Below, one piece after another: positions 44,498 to 54,209 of a stretch of 64,000 bases of DNA. The translations under genes were made by a program, and so were the position numbers. Position 1 is the first letter of the stretch. Each line of letters opens with the position of its first letter. The stretch comes from Shewanella oneidensis MR-1 (GTDB lineage Bacteria; Pseudomonadota; Gammaproteobacteria; Enterobacterales; Shewanellaceae): contig NC_004347.2 in assembly GCF_000146165.2 (NCBI RefSeq), forward strand, positions 1,736,001 through 1,800,000. Reading direction: 5' to 3'. Under the pieces are notes generated by a model. It saw nothing but the letters and a program-made list of their open reading frames with translations. It searched no databases and had not been told where the DNA came from.

Positions 44498-47182
44498 CTA
44501 AATAATCGACTTACGCGAGCGAAAATGATTTAACGGATCTTGGCAATAGCTGGCCTTAACCTGCTGTAACAATGGATAGTTTTTCCCAAAATAACGGGCA
44601 GTAGGGATGGTATTATCTTTAAAATTAATAAAGGCGCCTGAACTGTTGGCAATAGTGGCATCGCGGCAGCTGTCAATCCAGTCAAGTGCTCTGTTTACCC
44701 GAGTATAAACAGGGTTGGCCTGCATCAGCACTTGTTCCTGTAGTTCGTTGTTCCACCATGCCTGAAACTGAACAATATAGGCGTGGTCTTTAAAGGCAAA
44801 TGCACTTTGAGTTTTTTTGGCATCACCCAGTGTGCGATAAAAGTCGCCCGTAATCGCGCTTAAGGTAACATAGGTAAATAAACCTAATTGCCTATTATCC
44901 TCAATCAGTTGTGATGAGGTTAGGCTTTCAATCAATGCAATATGCCCTTGTTTTAATCCCTGTGAATGGGCTAAGCGTGATGTCACCTTATGGGGCGCGG
45001 GGCGAAGCAGATCCTGTGCGTGTTGGCGCTGGTTTTTGTAGAGTTGTATATCCTTATCGTTAATCAGTTCCGTCATTCTATGGTTCAAGATGGGTTGTAA
45101 ATCCTGAATGGTTTCGCGATTCCAGCTTTCCATTAATTCATCGCCATAGGCTTGCGTTAAGCCGCCCATGGCATCAATTTGTACTCTGCTTGGCTTTAAA
45201 CCGACCTCGCTAAATTGGGTTTTGATAAAGTGCGCAAGGCTGGCGGGATTTCCTTCCCAATAGCCATACATAATGCAGTTATGCTTGGCAAACATCGGAT
45301 CTTCAGTTTCTGGAACACTGCTCGCTAAGGGGCGTTTTTGCTCTTCGACTATTGCGGATTTGGCCTGAATTTTAAGATTCGTGCCCAGCAAACTCGGGTG
45401 ATTATCGGCCAAAATAAGCTGCTCCCAACGTTCCAATAATCCTAAGGTTGGGGTGGTTTGCTGCAGTTGTTGGCCGTCCTGAAGATAGGGATTCCATTCT
45501 AGTTCGAATTTGAGCAGGCTTGGGGGGAGGGCAAAGGTTTGCACAAAAAAACGGGTGACAATACCGTAACTTAAACCGCCTCCACCTTTTAATGCCCAGA
45601 GCAATTCGGGTTTATTCGCCGCCGATACAACTTGGGTTTCACCAACGCCTAAGACAATTTCTGCTTGGACTAAGCCTTCGCAGCACATGCCGTATTTGCG
45701 ACACCAAGGCCCCCAACCGCCTCCCATAATAAAGCCTGCCAACGCATGGGAAGCGCTAGTGCTATGGGGCAACATTAAGCCTTTTTGGGCAAGATAGCTG
45801 GTTATGTTTCCTATTGTGCAACCGGGCTCTATAGCCACAATACCACTGATGGGGTCGAGTTCAATGTCGTTCATCAACTCGAGATCGAGCACTATGCTAT
45901 TGGTTTCGCCACTTTCGCCTTCGTGATCATGGCCGCTGGAGCGCACGCTAATGGCAAGGTGATAGTCAACCGCTGTTTTATAAACGATTTTAACGTCTTG
46001 GCGGGTGCGGCATTTAATTATCGCGAGTGGCTTTTTTTGCAAACGGCGATTAAAGAGTTGGCAGGCTTTTTCGTAAGCCAGCATCTGCTGGCCCGTACTC
46101 ACCCAAAAATCTTGCTCGGCGTAGTATTGGCCATCGGTAATGATATTTTCGCTGGGAATGTGGCTGCGTACCTCGTTAATAAAACGCATAAAATGTGTGA
46201 CTTGACGGGTAACCACATTTTCACTGATACGAATTTCAGCAGTGAGTCGGCTGGATGTTGATTGGCTTATAAAACAATCAAATTCAAGCTCATTACTCAG
46301 TTGTAGCTTAATGTGTGAGCGATTGGGCGTGAGGGATTTTAAAATATCAAAGCTAAGGGTAATGTTGGTACTTTCTTCTGAATGATAATTAACCAGATAA
46401 ATAAAGTGTGGCCATTGGCCAAAGTTGGACTCAATAATATAGGCGCAACATTCATGAGCGGGAATAATGTGGGGTAACTGTTTTTTAAAGTTGTTAGTAT
46501 TTAAGTTCTGCTTACTAAAGTTATAGTCGGTGTCGTTAAAAATAATCAGCATGACCTCTTGTCTTGTTGCAAAATTAGGATGAAAATTGGTACTTGGTTT
46601 AATTTGATTTTTGGGGTAAATATAAAGGTTGTTATCAGTCAGCGTTATTTGGTGTTGTGGCTGTAAATAATAATCTAAAATTTGATGTTTGGTTAAGCAC
46701 TGTTCAATAAGGTTGATATTAACTATTTCACCGTCGAATAATGTTGATGTCTCATTTGTAAGCTTTAATTTTCTGTCATCGCTTAGTGGTATTGAATGTT
46801 GCTGTAGATGAATTTCTTCACCATCGATATAACAGGTTAATTCATGATATTGATAGGTGATGGATAATAAATGCCAATAGCCATCATTTAAATTTCCTAG
46901 AGTTGAAATGGTTTCAATCTGTAACAGTTGGCTATTTACTAGGGTTTCTATATGACCGAGGGCATTGATATTAATTGTAAAGCCTGTGTTATTTGTTTGA
47001 CTGTAATATTGAAAGACTACACCGCCTTGATGTGTTTTTACCCAAGCTTGAAAGGTAAATACATTTAGTGTTCCTGCATCCTGCACTAAGGTTTTTACCA
47101 AATTATGTTTATGTGCAGTCTTTTGAGTCAACTCAGTAGGTTGAGTGCTTAATTGTGCTTGAGTCATTTGGGGCGGTTTCAT
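44498..47182 (-). CDS. LamG-like domain fused to a BBE-type FAD-linked oxidase
   Basis: Protein of 894 residues with no signal peptide. Residues about 25-170 resemble a LamG/concanavalin-like domain (FTFQAWVKTHQGG, DGYWHLLSITYQ, CYIDGEEIHL). A linker leads to a PCMH FAD-binding domain near 385-555 (RSSGHDHEGES, MGGGWGPWCRKYG, ELLWALKGGGGLSYGIVT). The berberine-bridge C-terminus is YCQDPLNHFRSRKSI. The His in RSSGH is the usual flavin-linkage residue; the second Cys site is not evident. The N-terminal third is visibly AT-rich. Substrate unknown, perhaps a carbohydrate. AAGG fits ATG 47182. Confidence 0.8.
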   Translation of the reverse strand: MKPPQMTQAQLSTQPTELTQKTAHKHNLVKTLVQDAGTLNVFTFQAWVKTHQGGVVFQYYSQTNNTGFTININALGHIETLVNSQLLQIETISTLGNLNDGYWHLLSITYQYHELTCYIDGEEIHLQQHSIPLSDDRKLKLTNETSTLFDGEIVNINLIEQCLTKHQILDYYLQPQHQITLTDNNLYIYPKNQIKPSTNFHPNFATRQEVMLIIFNDTDYNFSKQNLNTNNFKKQLPHIIPAHECCAYIIESNFGQWPHFIYLVNYHSEESTNITLSFDILKSLTPNRSHIKLQLSNELEFDCFISQSTSSRLTAEIRISENVVTRQVTHFMRFINEVRSHIPSENIITDGQYYAEQDFWVSTGQQMLAYEKACQLFNRRLQKKPLAIIKCRTRQDVKIVYKTAVDYHLAISVRSSGHDHEGESGETNSIVLDLELMNDIELDPISGIVAIEPGCTIGNITSYLAQKGLMLPHSTSASHALAGFIMGGGWGPWCRKYGMCCEGLVQAEIVLGVGETQVVSAANKPELLWALKGGGGLSYGIVTRFFVQTFALPPSLLKFELEWNPYLQDGQQLQQTTPTLGLLERWEQLILADNHPSLLGTNLKIQAKSAIVEEQKRPLASSVPETEDPMFAKHNCIMYGYWEGNPASLAHFIKTQFSEVGLKPSRVQIDAMGGLTQAYGDELMESWNRETIQDLQPILNHRMTELINDKDIQLYKNQRQHAQDLLRPAPHKVTSRLAHSQGLKQGHIALIESLTSSQLIEDNRQLGLFTYVTLSAITGDFYRTLGDAKKTQSAFAFKDHAYIVQFQAWWNNELQEQVLMQANPVYTRVNRALDWIDSCRDATIANSSGAFINFKDNTIPTARYFGKNYPLLQQVKASYCQDPLNHFRSRKSII

Positions 47183-47239
47183 TGGTAACATCCTTGTTTT
47201 ATTCCATTTTTTTAAATTATGTCCTGTGCGATAAAAGGC

Positions 47240-48259
47240 CTATAGCGAGGTATTTATCCGGTCACGCCCATCGGCTTTGGCGCGGTAGAGAGCAGTATCG
47301 GCTGCGCATACCATGGCAAGAGAGGTACGGAACTGCCCATTGACTTCACAGGCTATGCCTTGGCTGGCGCTCACTGAGACATAATCCCTGAGGCCTTGGT
47401 CAGTAAAGCGAATATTATTAATCCCTTGCTGGATTTTTTGCGCTATGGTGAGCGCCATTTTGGCATTGTGATTGGGCAGGATAAGTGCAAACTCTTCGCC
47501 GCCATAACGGGCGGCAAGGCCGATTTCGGTTGGCACTATGCCTGCAATAACTTTGGCTATTTTTCTAAGGCATTCATCACCTTGGATATGGCCAAACTGA
47601 TCGTTAAACACCTTAAAATAATCTACATCGATAATGACTACGCTGATGGGGCGTAGTTTGGCGGTGCATTCTTCCCAGTGCTGTTGCAGCATTTCATCAA
47701 AATAGCGACGGTTAGCCAGTTGTGTGAGTGAATCCGTGGCGGCCAACTTGCGCAGTTTTTGGTTTTCGGCTTTATGGTGAGTTAAATCGTGCATGACCAT
47801 GACGAACATAGGCTCATGGCCAGGAATATAAGAGATGGATAATTCAACATCTTTGGCCTTACCAGAGGCGCAGATCAGTGTGGTTTCCTGCGCAGGGTGC
47901 TGCACGGGTTGACCACAGTTGGTGCCTAGTTGCACATCGTGGCTCAGGAGATTGTCATAGCGCGCTTGATGATGTTCGGTCAAAAAATTGCGCCAATCTT
48001 GGCCCTTTAAACTGACCTGTGGGCAATCAAGTAGCTCGGCACTGCGCTGATTGCACGAACGGATAAAGCCGTTGGCATTCACTAAAATCATGGCTTCAGT
48101 TAAATGTTGAATAAATAGCTCAATGGTCTCGAGGGAAGAATGCTCGAAAAAGTTCAGCGGTAGCTCAGTATCCTTAAGCTGTTTAGTTGTAGGCAATGCA
48201 GCATCATCGACAATGGATAAGGCGGGTTGTTGGCGTGCCAGTTTCGGTGAGTTTGTCAT
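47240..48259 (-). CDS. PAS-GGDEF diguanylate cyclase
   Basis: Protein of 339 residues. A PAS domain (about 55-165) is followed by a GGDEF domain with [28 protein letters not shown] and the catalytic GGEEF near residue 253. The RxxD product-inhibition site five residues before GGEEF is absent. There is no membrane segment. It should make cyclic di-GMP in the cytoplasm. Its first 19 codons and upstream region are duplicated at 49829-49990, beyond the transposase. Confidence 0.9.
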   Translation of the reverse strand: MTNSPKLARQQPALSIVDDAALPTTKQLKDTELPLNFFEHSSLETIELFIQHLTEAMILVNANGFIRSCNQRSAELLDCPQVSLKGQDWRNFLTEHHQARYDNLLSHDVQLGTNCGQPVQHPAQETTLICASGKAKDVELSISYIPGHEPMFVMVMHDLTHHKAENQKLRKLAATDSLTQLANRRYFDEMLQQHWEECTAKLRPISVVIIDVDYFKVFNDQFGHIQGDECLRKIAKVIAGIVPTEIGLAARYGGEEFALILPNHNAKMALTIAQKIQQGINNIRFTDQGLRDYVSVSASQGIACEVNGQFRTSLAMVCAADTALYRAKADGRDRINTSL

Positions 48260-48364
48260 TGTTATCTTTCTCCGTGAACTTTTATCATCTGCGCTAGGCG
48301 TTTTTCTGAGGATGACTTTATTCTGGTGGAAGAAAAGATACCTTCTGCTTACCTTCTGATTTAA
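48203..48364. repeat. 162-bp direct repeat, copy 1 (5' end and leader of the cyclase gene)
   Basis: It matches 49829-49990 at a constant offset of 1626 bases with only a few substitutions. It covers the first codons of the cyclase gene and its upstream region. The two copies flank the transposase unit. Confidence 0.9.
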
Positions 48365-48460
48365 CGTTATGATTTTAAATGCTTTAAATTTTTCCTTCTG
48401 AGTCGTTTTGTCTGCGATTAGCTAGCATGGTTAGTTTGGCGCTTGCTTACATCTCGCAAA

Positions 48461-48483
48461 ATTGGGACTAAATAGCCCCCAAT
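48461..48483. other. REP-like hairpin downstream of the transposase
   Basis: ATTGGGACTAAATAGC followed by CCCCAAT can form a stem ATTGGG/CCCAAT. It lies 41 bases beyond the transposase stop and echoes the GGGGAC theme of hairpins on the other side. Confidence 0.45.
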
Positions 48484-48523
48484 CTTAATTAAGACTGAGT
48501 CGAATATTTGTTGTTGGGGCAAT

Positions 48524-49573
48524 TTAACGCAGTGTAAGTCCATTAATTTGCTCGGGATGTAGTGCTTGGCTATGGGATTTTCCTCGGCACCATTTGCCAC
48601 CTTGCTTGTGTTTAAATGCACACATTGCATCCCATCGACCGCTTACACCACTGTACTGGCGACGAAACTCCTTGGCTGAAAGTAACCAGGCATCGGATGC
48701 AATCCCTAACTCATTAAGCAACTTAGGTCGTAGGTTATCGATAAAGCCTTTTTTATCATGGCGGATGGCGCGGCCAGTCCAATCGATAAGCTCAAGATAA
48801 TCGGCAAAATGAAAGGGGATGCCTGTTTGCTGATGGATATGCGTTGCACCCTCAAATTTTGCAAGGGATTTGTGTGGTATTGACAGTGTGTTATCTACGG
48901 TGATTTTGGCTAACTTGGGCGCAATACTGTGAGTGTTAAGTGAATTCATACGTTCTTGAATCGATGTAAAATCAGAGGATTGCAAAGAATCGGCAATCCC
49001 TGCTCGAATAGGATTTAAATCGACATACATCATACACGCTAGTAATGCTTGCTCATCTAACAGTGCTTGGGATTTAAAACGACCTTCCCAGAAGGCGCCT
49101 TTGCACTCATCTTCTCGGTTTGCTTTACGGGCAATCTCTTCATTTAGGCAGCGCATAAACCAAGATATGCTGGATAAACGCTCATGCCATTCGGCAATTA
49201 AGGCATCGAGCAACATGCGTTCACCTTCGATTAATGCATCACCATTCATATACTTAGTGGCAATGGCATGGCCTTTAGTGATTTGGCACCAGCGACTGAT
49301 AATATCTTTTTGCGTTAACGATTTAGCCTTCTCGACGTCAATTTTAAGCACTAAATGATAGTGATTGCTCATCACCGCATAAGCGCAAATATCAATACAA
49401 AATATCGCAGACAAGGCTTTGATTTTATCGACAATCCAGCCACGTCGATGCTCATAACTGCGCCCAGTGAGTTTATCTTCACCACACAAAAAAGCCCTTC
49501 TGACACAGCGATTAATCACATGATAGAAGGGGGTTGTATTAGCATCGATAAGCATTCTTCTGGCCGAGGTCAT
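48524..49573 (-). CDS. Y1/REP-associated (IS200-like) transposase-family protein
   Basis: Protein of about 349 residues. The N-terminus TTPFYHVINRCVRRAFLCGE begins a Y1 transposase (HUH) domain; the HUH motif appears as MSNHYHLVLKID. FWEGRFKSQALLDEQALL and YVDLNPIRAGIA are typical of REP-associated tyrosine transposases. A longer C-terminal part extends beyond the basic domain. GGAG precedes ATG 49573. Its 5' end is duplicated at 49662-49823, and inverted GGGGACA/TGTCCCC repeats lie in both copies. Confidence 0.85.
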   Translation of the reverse strand: MTSARRMLIDANTTPFYHVINRCVRRAFLCGEDKLTGRSYEHRRGWIVDKIKALSAIFCIDICAYAVMSNHYHLVLKIDVEKAKSLTQKDIISRWCQITKGHAIATKYMNGDALIEGERMLLDALIAEWHERLSSISWFMRCLNEEIARKANREDECKGAFWEGRFKSQALLDEQALLACMMYVDLNPIRAGIADSLQSSDFTSIQERMNSLNTHSIAPKLAKITVDNTLSIPHKSLAKFEGATHIHQQTGIPFHFADYLELIDWTGRAIRHDKKGFIDNLRPKLLNELGIASDAWLLSAKEFRRQYSGVSGRWDAMCAFKHKQGGKWCRGKSHSQALHPEQINGLTLR

Positions 49574-49660
49574 AACTCGCTCCAAACAGACAAGGTGAAG
49601 ATAATTTAAAGACTAGTAGAAGAGGGGACAAAGCACAAAAAGATATGGCTGTCCCCACTT
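49498..49660. repeat. Tandem duplication, copy A (5' end of the transposase gene)
   Basis: This 163-bp unit is followed one base later by a 162-bp diverged copy (49662-49823). Each holds the transposase start codon, the first codons, and a GGGGACA...TGTCCCC hairpin followed by ACTT. Confidence 0.9.
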
Positions 49661-49737
49661 TTTCTGACACAGCGATTTATCACATGATAGAAGGGCGTTG
49701 TATTGGCATCGATAAGCATTCTTCTGGCCGAGGTCAT
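49606..49737 (-). pseudogene. Remnant of the transposase 5' end
   Basis: From ATG 49737 the frame reads MTSARRMLIDANTTPFYHVI and NRCVRK as in the intact gene, then switches to unrelated sequence (SGDSHIFLCF) where the duplication joins the hairpin. It is 43 residues long and certainly not functional as a transposase. Confidence 0.85.
49624..49656. other. GGGGACA/TGTCCCC hairpin, copy A
   Basis: Seven-bp perfect stem (49624-49630 with 49650-49656) with a 19-nt loop, upstream of the intact transposase gene. A likely recognition structure of the element. Confidence 0.75.
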
Positions 49738-49823
49738 TATCCGCTCCAAACTGACGCAATCAAGATAATGTAAGGCTAGTATAAGAGGGGACAAAGTACA
49801 GAAAGATATGGCTGTCCCCACTT
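49662..49823. repeat. Tandem duplication, copy B
   Basis: Second, diverged copy of 49498-49660, ending in the same hairpin plus ACTT. It is followed six bases later by the duplicated cyclase segment. Confidence 0.9.
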
Positions 49824-49885
49824 ATTGTATCATCGACAATGGATAAGGCGGGTTGTTGGCGAGCCAGTTTCGGTGAGTTTGTCAT
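49760..49885 (-). pseudogene. Remnant of a duplicated diguanylate cyclase 5' end
   Basis: ATG 49885 begins [19 protein letters not shown], identical to the first 19 residues of the intact cyclase. The frame then runs into element sequence (TISGDSHIF). The leader is duplicated as well. Confidence 0.88.
49787..49819. other. GGGGACA/TGTCCCC hairpin, copy B
   Basis: The same stem as in copy A (49787-49793 with 49813-49819), marking the outer end of the transposase unit. Confidence 0.75.
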
Positions 49886-49990
49886 TGTTATCTTTCTCCG
49901 TGAACTTTTATCATCTGCGCTAGGCGCTTTTCTGAGGATGACTTTATTCTGGCGGAAGAAAAGATACCTTCTGCTTACCTTCTGGCTTAA
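49829..49990. repeat. 162-bp direct repeat, copy 2
   Basis: Counterpart of 48203-48364. It lies directly outside the transposase unit. After 49990 the similarity fades. Confidence 0.9.
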
Positions 49991-50180
49991 CTTATTGTTT
50001 ATAAATGAATAAAAAGTTAGCTTCCGAGCGATTTGGGGCAATCTTCACGCCTGTTCGGTGTGATTTGTGTGACGCCTAGGCGAAATAACGCTCAAATTTT
50101 GTGAAGAGGAATAGGTAAAACAGGCCTAGTAACTTGCTTTATGGAGTGTTGGATAGGGGGGAAGGGAGTGTGGAGAGGGA

Positions 50181-50207
50181 AAAGGGGACTGAATAGCAGT
50201 CCCCTTT
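50181..50207 (-). terminator. Terminator after the 125-residue unknown gene
   Basis: AAAGGGGACT-GAATAGC-AGTCCCCTTT, followed on the minus strand by TCCC after Ts. It shares the GGGGAC core of the nearby transposase hairpins, so it could be of REP origin. Confidence 0.7.
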
Positions 50208-50215
50208 AACTGTGA

Positions 50216-50614
<399 letters not shown>

Positions 50615-53600
50615 TTAAAATCTAGTGTTTTGTATTTGAGATTCAATTAATAACTTATTTAAAGACTCATCATTAATGACTTCACCTAAGCAGTCAATAG
50701 ACTTAATGTAGGGAACAGTAAAGTTTGGTGATTTATCTTTTTCAATTATTGGTGAAAGTAGTTTTTTTGAATCGAGGCATAGTTTATGTTTGATATTTTT
50801 GTCTTTAGCAGTTTTCGCCTCTAATAAAATGCTTTCTGATAATTTAGATATGTAATTAGTGTTTTGGTGGTATTTTTTAGATAGTTTGAAGAATTCATTT
50901 TTTGCTTGCATGACAAATTCTATACTCTCAGAAAATCTCCCTTGTTGTTGGAGTTTTTTTGCTGCTGCCAGAAAGAAGCTGGCATAAACATCATCTTTCT
51001 TTGATGAAGAGTTTAATGCAATATCTGAGTCAATTAATGATTTTAATCTTTCAATTTCATCACCTACAGAATGAGAAAAAACTAAGACTTTGAAATATTG
51101 GTAATACTTTTGGTTTTCCCAAATATCATTATTAGGATCTTTCTCTAGTGCTGTTGAAATAGCTTCTAAACCAAGTCTGGCTTGTTTTAGAGCCTGTTCG
51201 GGTTGGGCTTGATAGTCATATAACTCTGCAAGAATTTGATGACTAGCTGATAGTCTATCTAAAATATATGGCTGCTTATTATTTTTGCTTAATTCTTGTT
51301 GGAGCTGAGTGTGGATTCGTATTGCCGAAATTACATCACCTTGTGAAACCGCAGCACTGGCTAACCAAGAGCGTGTATCGGCCACATCTGCAATTAATTG
51401 ACTATCCTCTGGTGCTTTTGCCAAGGCGAGCAATTTAAGCCTTAATGACTCCTCAAAATCTTGCTGCGCTTTAGCAAAGTCCTGTTGTTTCATCGACACT
51501 GAGCCCAAGGTGTTATGGGCATAGGACAGCTCCATCAGCGCATCTTTATCCTCGGGCGCTAGGGCATACATGGTTTGGCTATAGGCTAAGTATTGCTCGA
51601 AGAACGGCCGCGATGCCGCCCAATCACTCACATCATATTTAAGCTGACCCAACCAAAAGGCATTGGCGCCTAAGGTTTTTAGCAGGGCTAAGTTGTCTGG
51701 CTGCAACTTAAGCAGCGGCAGCATTTTTTCCTGTGCGGCGAGTAGGGCGCTGCGGGCTTCATCGATTTTATTGCGTGAATAGGCGACTTCGCCCATGGCC
51801 TCTAGGGTTTGTCCATGCTGGAAGCGGGCATCGAAGCTTAAGTACTTTTCATCGTCTTGGCTGGAGAAATCCGTGAAATATTCCAAGGCCTTATTACTGA
51901 TCCCGTCGAGTAAGTCCATCCGGCCGATGCCGCGCATCTTATCGGCGAAGTCACCCACCATAAACCCGAGCAGATCTTCGGCGGCGAGGCGTTTTTGCTG
52001 GGCCAGCTTCTCGGCTTCGATACTGCGAACGCTCATAATGACCGAGGTTAAGGTGAGTACGCACAGCAGGGCGACTGTGATGCGCCTCGTCCAGCATAGG
52101 ATTGTGGCGTGTTTGCTGGAGGCGGCAATAAAGTCGGTTTCCCGCTCGTCTAAGTCAAATAAGGGGTTTTGCCTGAGGCTTTGGGCTTCTTTTAAGGGTT
52201 TACCCTCAGCGAGTAAATAAGCGCTATGTTTGGCTTCGCTTAACCAGCGCTGGGATAAATGCTGGAGGCGGCTCTTAATACTGAGGCTGTCCTTATGTTC
52301 GCTGATCCACGCCGTCGCCCTTGGCCAGCGGCGCAGCAGAGCTTCGTGGGCGATGCTAAAACAGGGCTCACCATTTTGCAGATGGGACACAAATAAGCGG
52401 CTGTCGACCATGGCTTGTACTAGGGCGGTTTCGGCTGAGTTTTGCAACTGCGACCAGCGGGCGGTACGGCTGGTGATGGATTTTTCATCCTCACGCAGGG
52501 TGACTAACAGGGACAAAATCCGCGGCAGACTGGCTTTTTCGGCATCGGTTAAATGGCAAATCGCCTGCTCGGCATTTTTACCGATAGCGCCTTCGATACC
52601 GCCCAAGGTGCGATACACGGAGACTAATAGTTTGTCATCGTCGCTGCGTTGTAAATACAGCGCCTGCAAGGTGTATTGCAACATAGGCAACGCATCTGGG
52701 TTACTGGCGGCATCGCTACAGAGCATTTCATCGAGCGGCATGGCAGTGTCGCTATCGATTTCCCAAGTTAAATTGGCGGCAATTGCCGGCAGGCGGATCA
52801 TTTGCAACAGCTCAGTGCGAGTGGGCGGCGCTAAGTCGAAATGGGCGCCGCGCGCTTTGCCCGCCATCAGGCTGGGGTAATTGACCAGCAGCGGATAAAA
52901 ATCGTTACGACAGGCACTTAAAATCAGTACCACATGGGAAGTGGCAAGGCGCTCTAACAGCTCGATAAAGGTGCTGCGCTCGGCATCGCTAAACAGCGGC
53001 GATGATAATAAGACCTCTAATCGGTCGATAAACAAGGCAAAGCGTGGCGTAGCATAGGTCTGATTTTTAAGACTTTGTTTACATATGTCGACAATGCTCT
53101 GCGGATCTTGCTCAAGCTTGGTGGCAAGCGTATCGGCGCTCATTCCCTCAAATACCGGGGTGTCGTTTATCTCCCAGTCGAGCATGGCGCTGGCCAGATC
53201 GGTGAGCAGCTGTCCCTTGCTGACATCGGCAAAATCGAGGCTGCTATAGGCCACAACCCCAACACCATTAAAGCCATTGGCAGCCATTAGGTTAGGCAAT
53301 ACGCCGGCATTAATTAAGGAGGATTTACCGCTACCACTGGGGCCTAAAATTAAGCAGAAAGCGCGGCCAAATTGGATTTGTTGGCTAATGCGATTCAGCA
53401 GGGTGCTAATTTGCTCGCTGCGGCCGAAGAACACCTCGGCATAGTTGGCACTGTAGGCTTGCAGGCCCGGAAAAGGCGAGCCACCTTGCCAGGTTTGTGG
53501 CGTGGCGCTGGCCTCGTGGCCGACGGGAAAGCGCACCTCGGCTAAGGTGCGATAACCGCGCTTGCGAATGGTTTCAATGTAACGGGATTCGGTGGCGCTA

Positions 53601-53842
53601 TCGCCTAAGGCGCGACGTAACTGGTTGATAATTTTGTGCAGCGGGTTATCACCGGTATCTACCCCCGGCCAGCAATGGCTGACAATTTCGTCGCTGCTGA
53701 CCACTTCACCGGCGTTTTGGCAGAGAAATAACAATACATCCATCGCCTTAGGTTCAAGTTGTTTAACTTGTTTACCAAGGAGTAGGCTGTTGGCGCTGGG
53801 ATTGACTTGCCATTCACCCAAAAAAAATGTGCTGTCACTCAT
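50615..53842 (-). CDS. Winged-helix/STAND NTPase/TPR membrane regulator
   Basis: Protein of 1075 residues. Residues 1-103 are an OmpR/ToxR-type winged helix (LEPKAMDVLLFLCQNAGEV, GYRTLAEVRF). About 130-520 is a STAND-type NTPase with FFGRSEQI, Walker A GPSGSGKSS near 166 and a Walker B-like FALFIDRLE near 266. A membrane segment lies at about 580-602 (VALLCVLTLTSVIM). The C-terminal part holds TPR-like repeats (LGSVSMKQQDFAKAQQDFEE) and would face the periplasm. It probably links an envelope signal to transcription; target and ligand are unknown. Confidence 0.82.
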   Translation of the reverse strand: MSDSTFFLGEWQVNPSANSLLLGKQVKQLEPKAMDVLLFLCQNAGEVVSSDEIVSHCWPGVDTGDNPLHKIINQLRRALGDSATESRYIETIRKRGYRTLAEVRFPVGHEASATPQTWQGGSPFPGLQAYSANYAEVFFGRSEQISTLLNRISQQIQFGRAFCLILGPSGSGKSSLINAGVLPNLMAANGFNGVGVVAYSSLDFADVSKGQLLTDLASAMLDWEINDTPVFEGMSADTLATKLEQDPQSIVDICKQSLKNQTYATPRFALFIDRLEVLLSSPLFSDAERSTFIELLERLATSHVVLILSACRNDFYPLLVNYPSLMAGKARGAHFDLAPPTRTELLQMIRLPAIAANLTWEIDSDTAMPLDEMLCSDAASNPDALPMLQYTLQALYLQRSDDDKLLVSVYRTLGGIEGAIGKNAEQAICHLTDAEKASLPRILSLLVTLREDEKSITSRTARWSQLQNSAETALVQAMVDSRLFVSHLQNGEPCFSIAHEALLRRWPRATAWISEHKDSLSIKSRLQHLSQRWLSEAKHSAYLLAEGKPLKEAQSLRQNPLFDLDERETDFIAASSKHATILCWTRRITVALLCVLTLTSVIMSVRSIEAEKLAQQKRLAAEDLLGFMVGDFADKMRGIGRMDLLDGISNKALEYFTDFSSQDDEKYLSFDARFQHGQTLEAMGEVAYSRNKIDEARSALLAAQEKMLPLLKLQPDNLALLKTLGANAFWLGQLKYDVSDWAASRPFFEQYLAYSQTMYALAPEDKDALMELSYAHNTLGSVSMKQQDFAKAQQDFEESLRLKLLALAKAPEDSQLIADVADTRSWLASAAVSQGDVISAIRIHTQLQQELSKNNKQPYILDRLSASHQILAELYDYQAQPEQALKQARLGLEAISTALEKDPNNDIWENQKYYQYFKVLVFSHSVGDEIERLKSLIDSDIALNSSSKKDDVYASFFLAAAKKLQQQGRFSESIEFVMQAKNEFFKLSKKYHQNTNYISKLSESILLEAKTAKDKNIKHKLCLDSKKLLSPIIEKDKSPNFTVPYIKSIDCLGEVINDESLNKLLIESQIQNTRF

Positions 53843-54209
53843 AGGATTTCCATTGCTTGAGCATCGACTACGGCTGGGGAAGCGCGGTGCCGAGAGTCAT
53901 TGTTATTTTTATATTCCATTTGCAGCTTATGCGATGGCGTTTCGCCTCAAAACATTGGCATTATGCCTAGACTATTTGTTATTTAAAAGCAGTAAGCTTT
54001 TATAATCAATGTAAATTTTATCTATAGATTGTGAATAAATTTTGTAGTGACACCCATGTTTTGTCACAGGGTTGGGGGATTGCGCGATAATTGTACTTTC
54101 ACTAGGGCATACAGTTGGCTTAGCAGCATAAACCCAGATTACGGGTAAAAAAGAGTGCCCAAGGTGAGCACTCAAAGCGGTTGGGAAGGGAGAAATGGGG
54201 TAAATTGAG
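53843..54209. other. Intergenic region with STAND promoter and upstream terminator
   Basis: It holds the terminator at 54146-54173. The STAND gene promoter must lie within the rest, which shows nothing else distinctive. Confidence 0.45.
54146..54173 (-). terminator. Terminator of the hydrolase-DUF4785 operon
   Basis: On the minus strand GAGTGC / GCACTC form a stem followed by TTTTTTACC. It lies 37 bases after the DUF4785 stop. Confidence 0.8.

Noticed and set aside
45785..46261. 158-codon plus-strand open frame
   Set aside because: Antisense of the FAD domain of the LamG-BBE gene; no coding signs of its own.
48203..49990. The 162-bp repeats as a normal target-site duplication
   Set aside because: IS200/REP-type transposases do not make long target duplications; recombination between gene copies is more likely.
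52230..52880. 216-codon plus-strand open frame
   Set aside because: Antisense shadow of the STAND domain, Ser/Arg-rich and without family resemblance.
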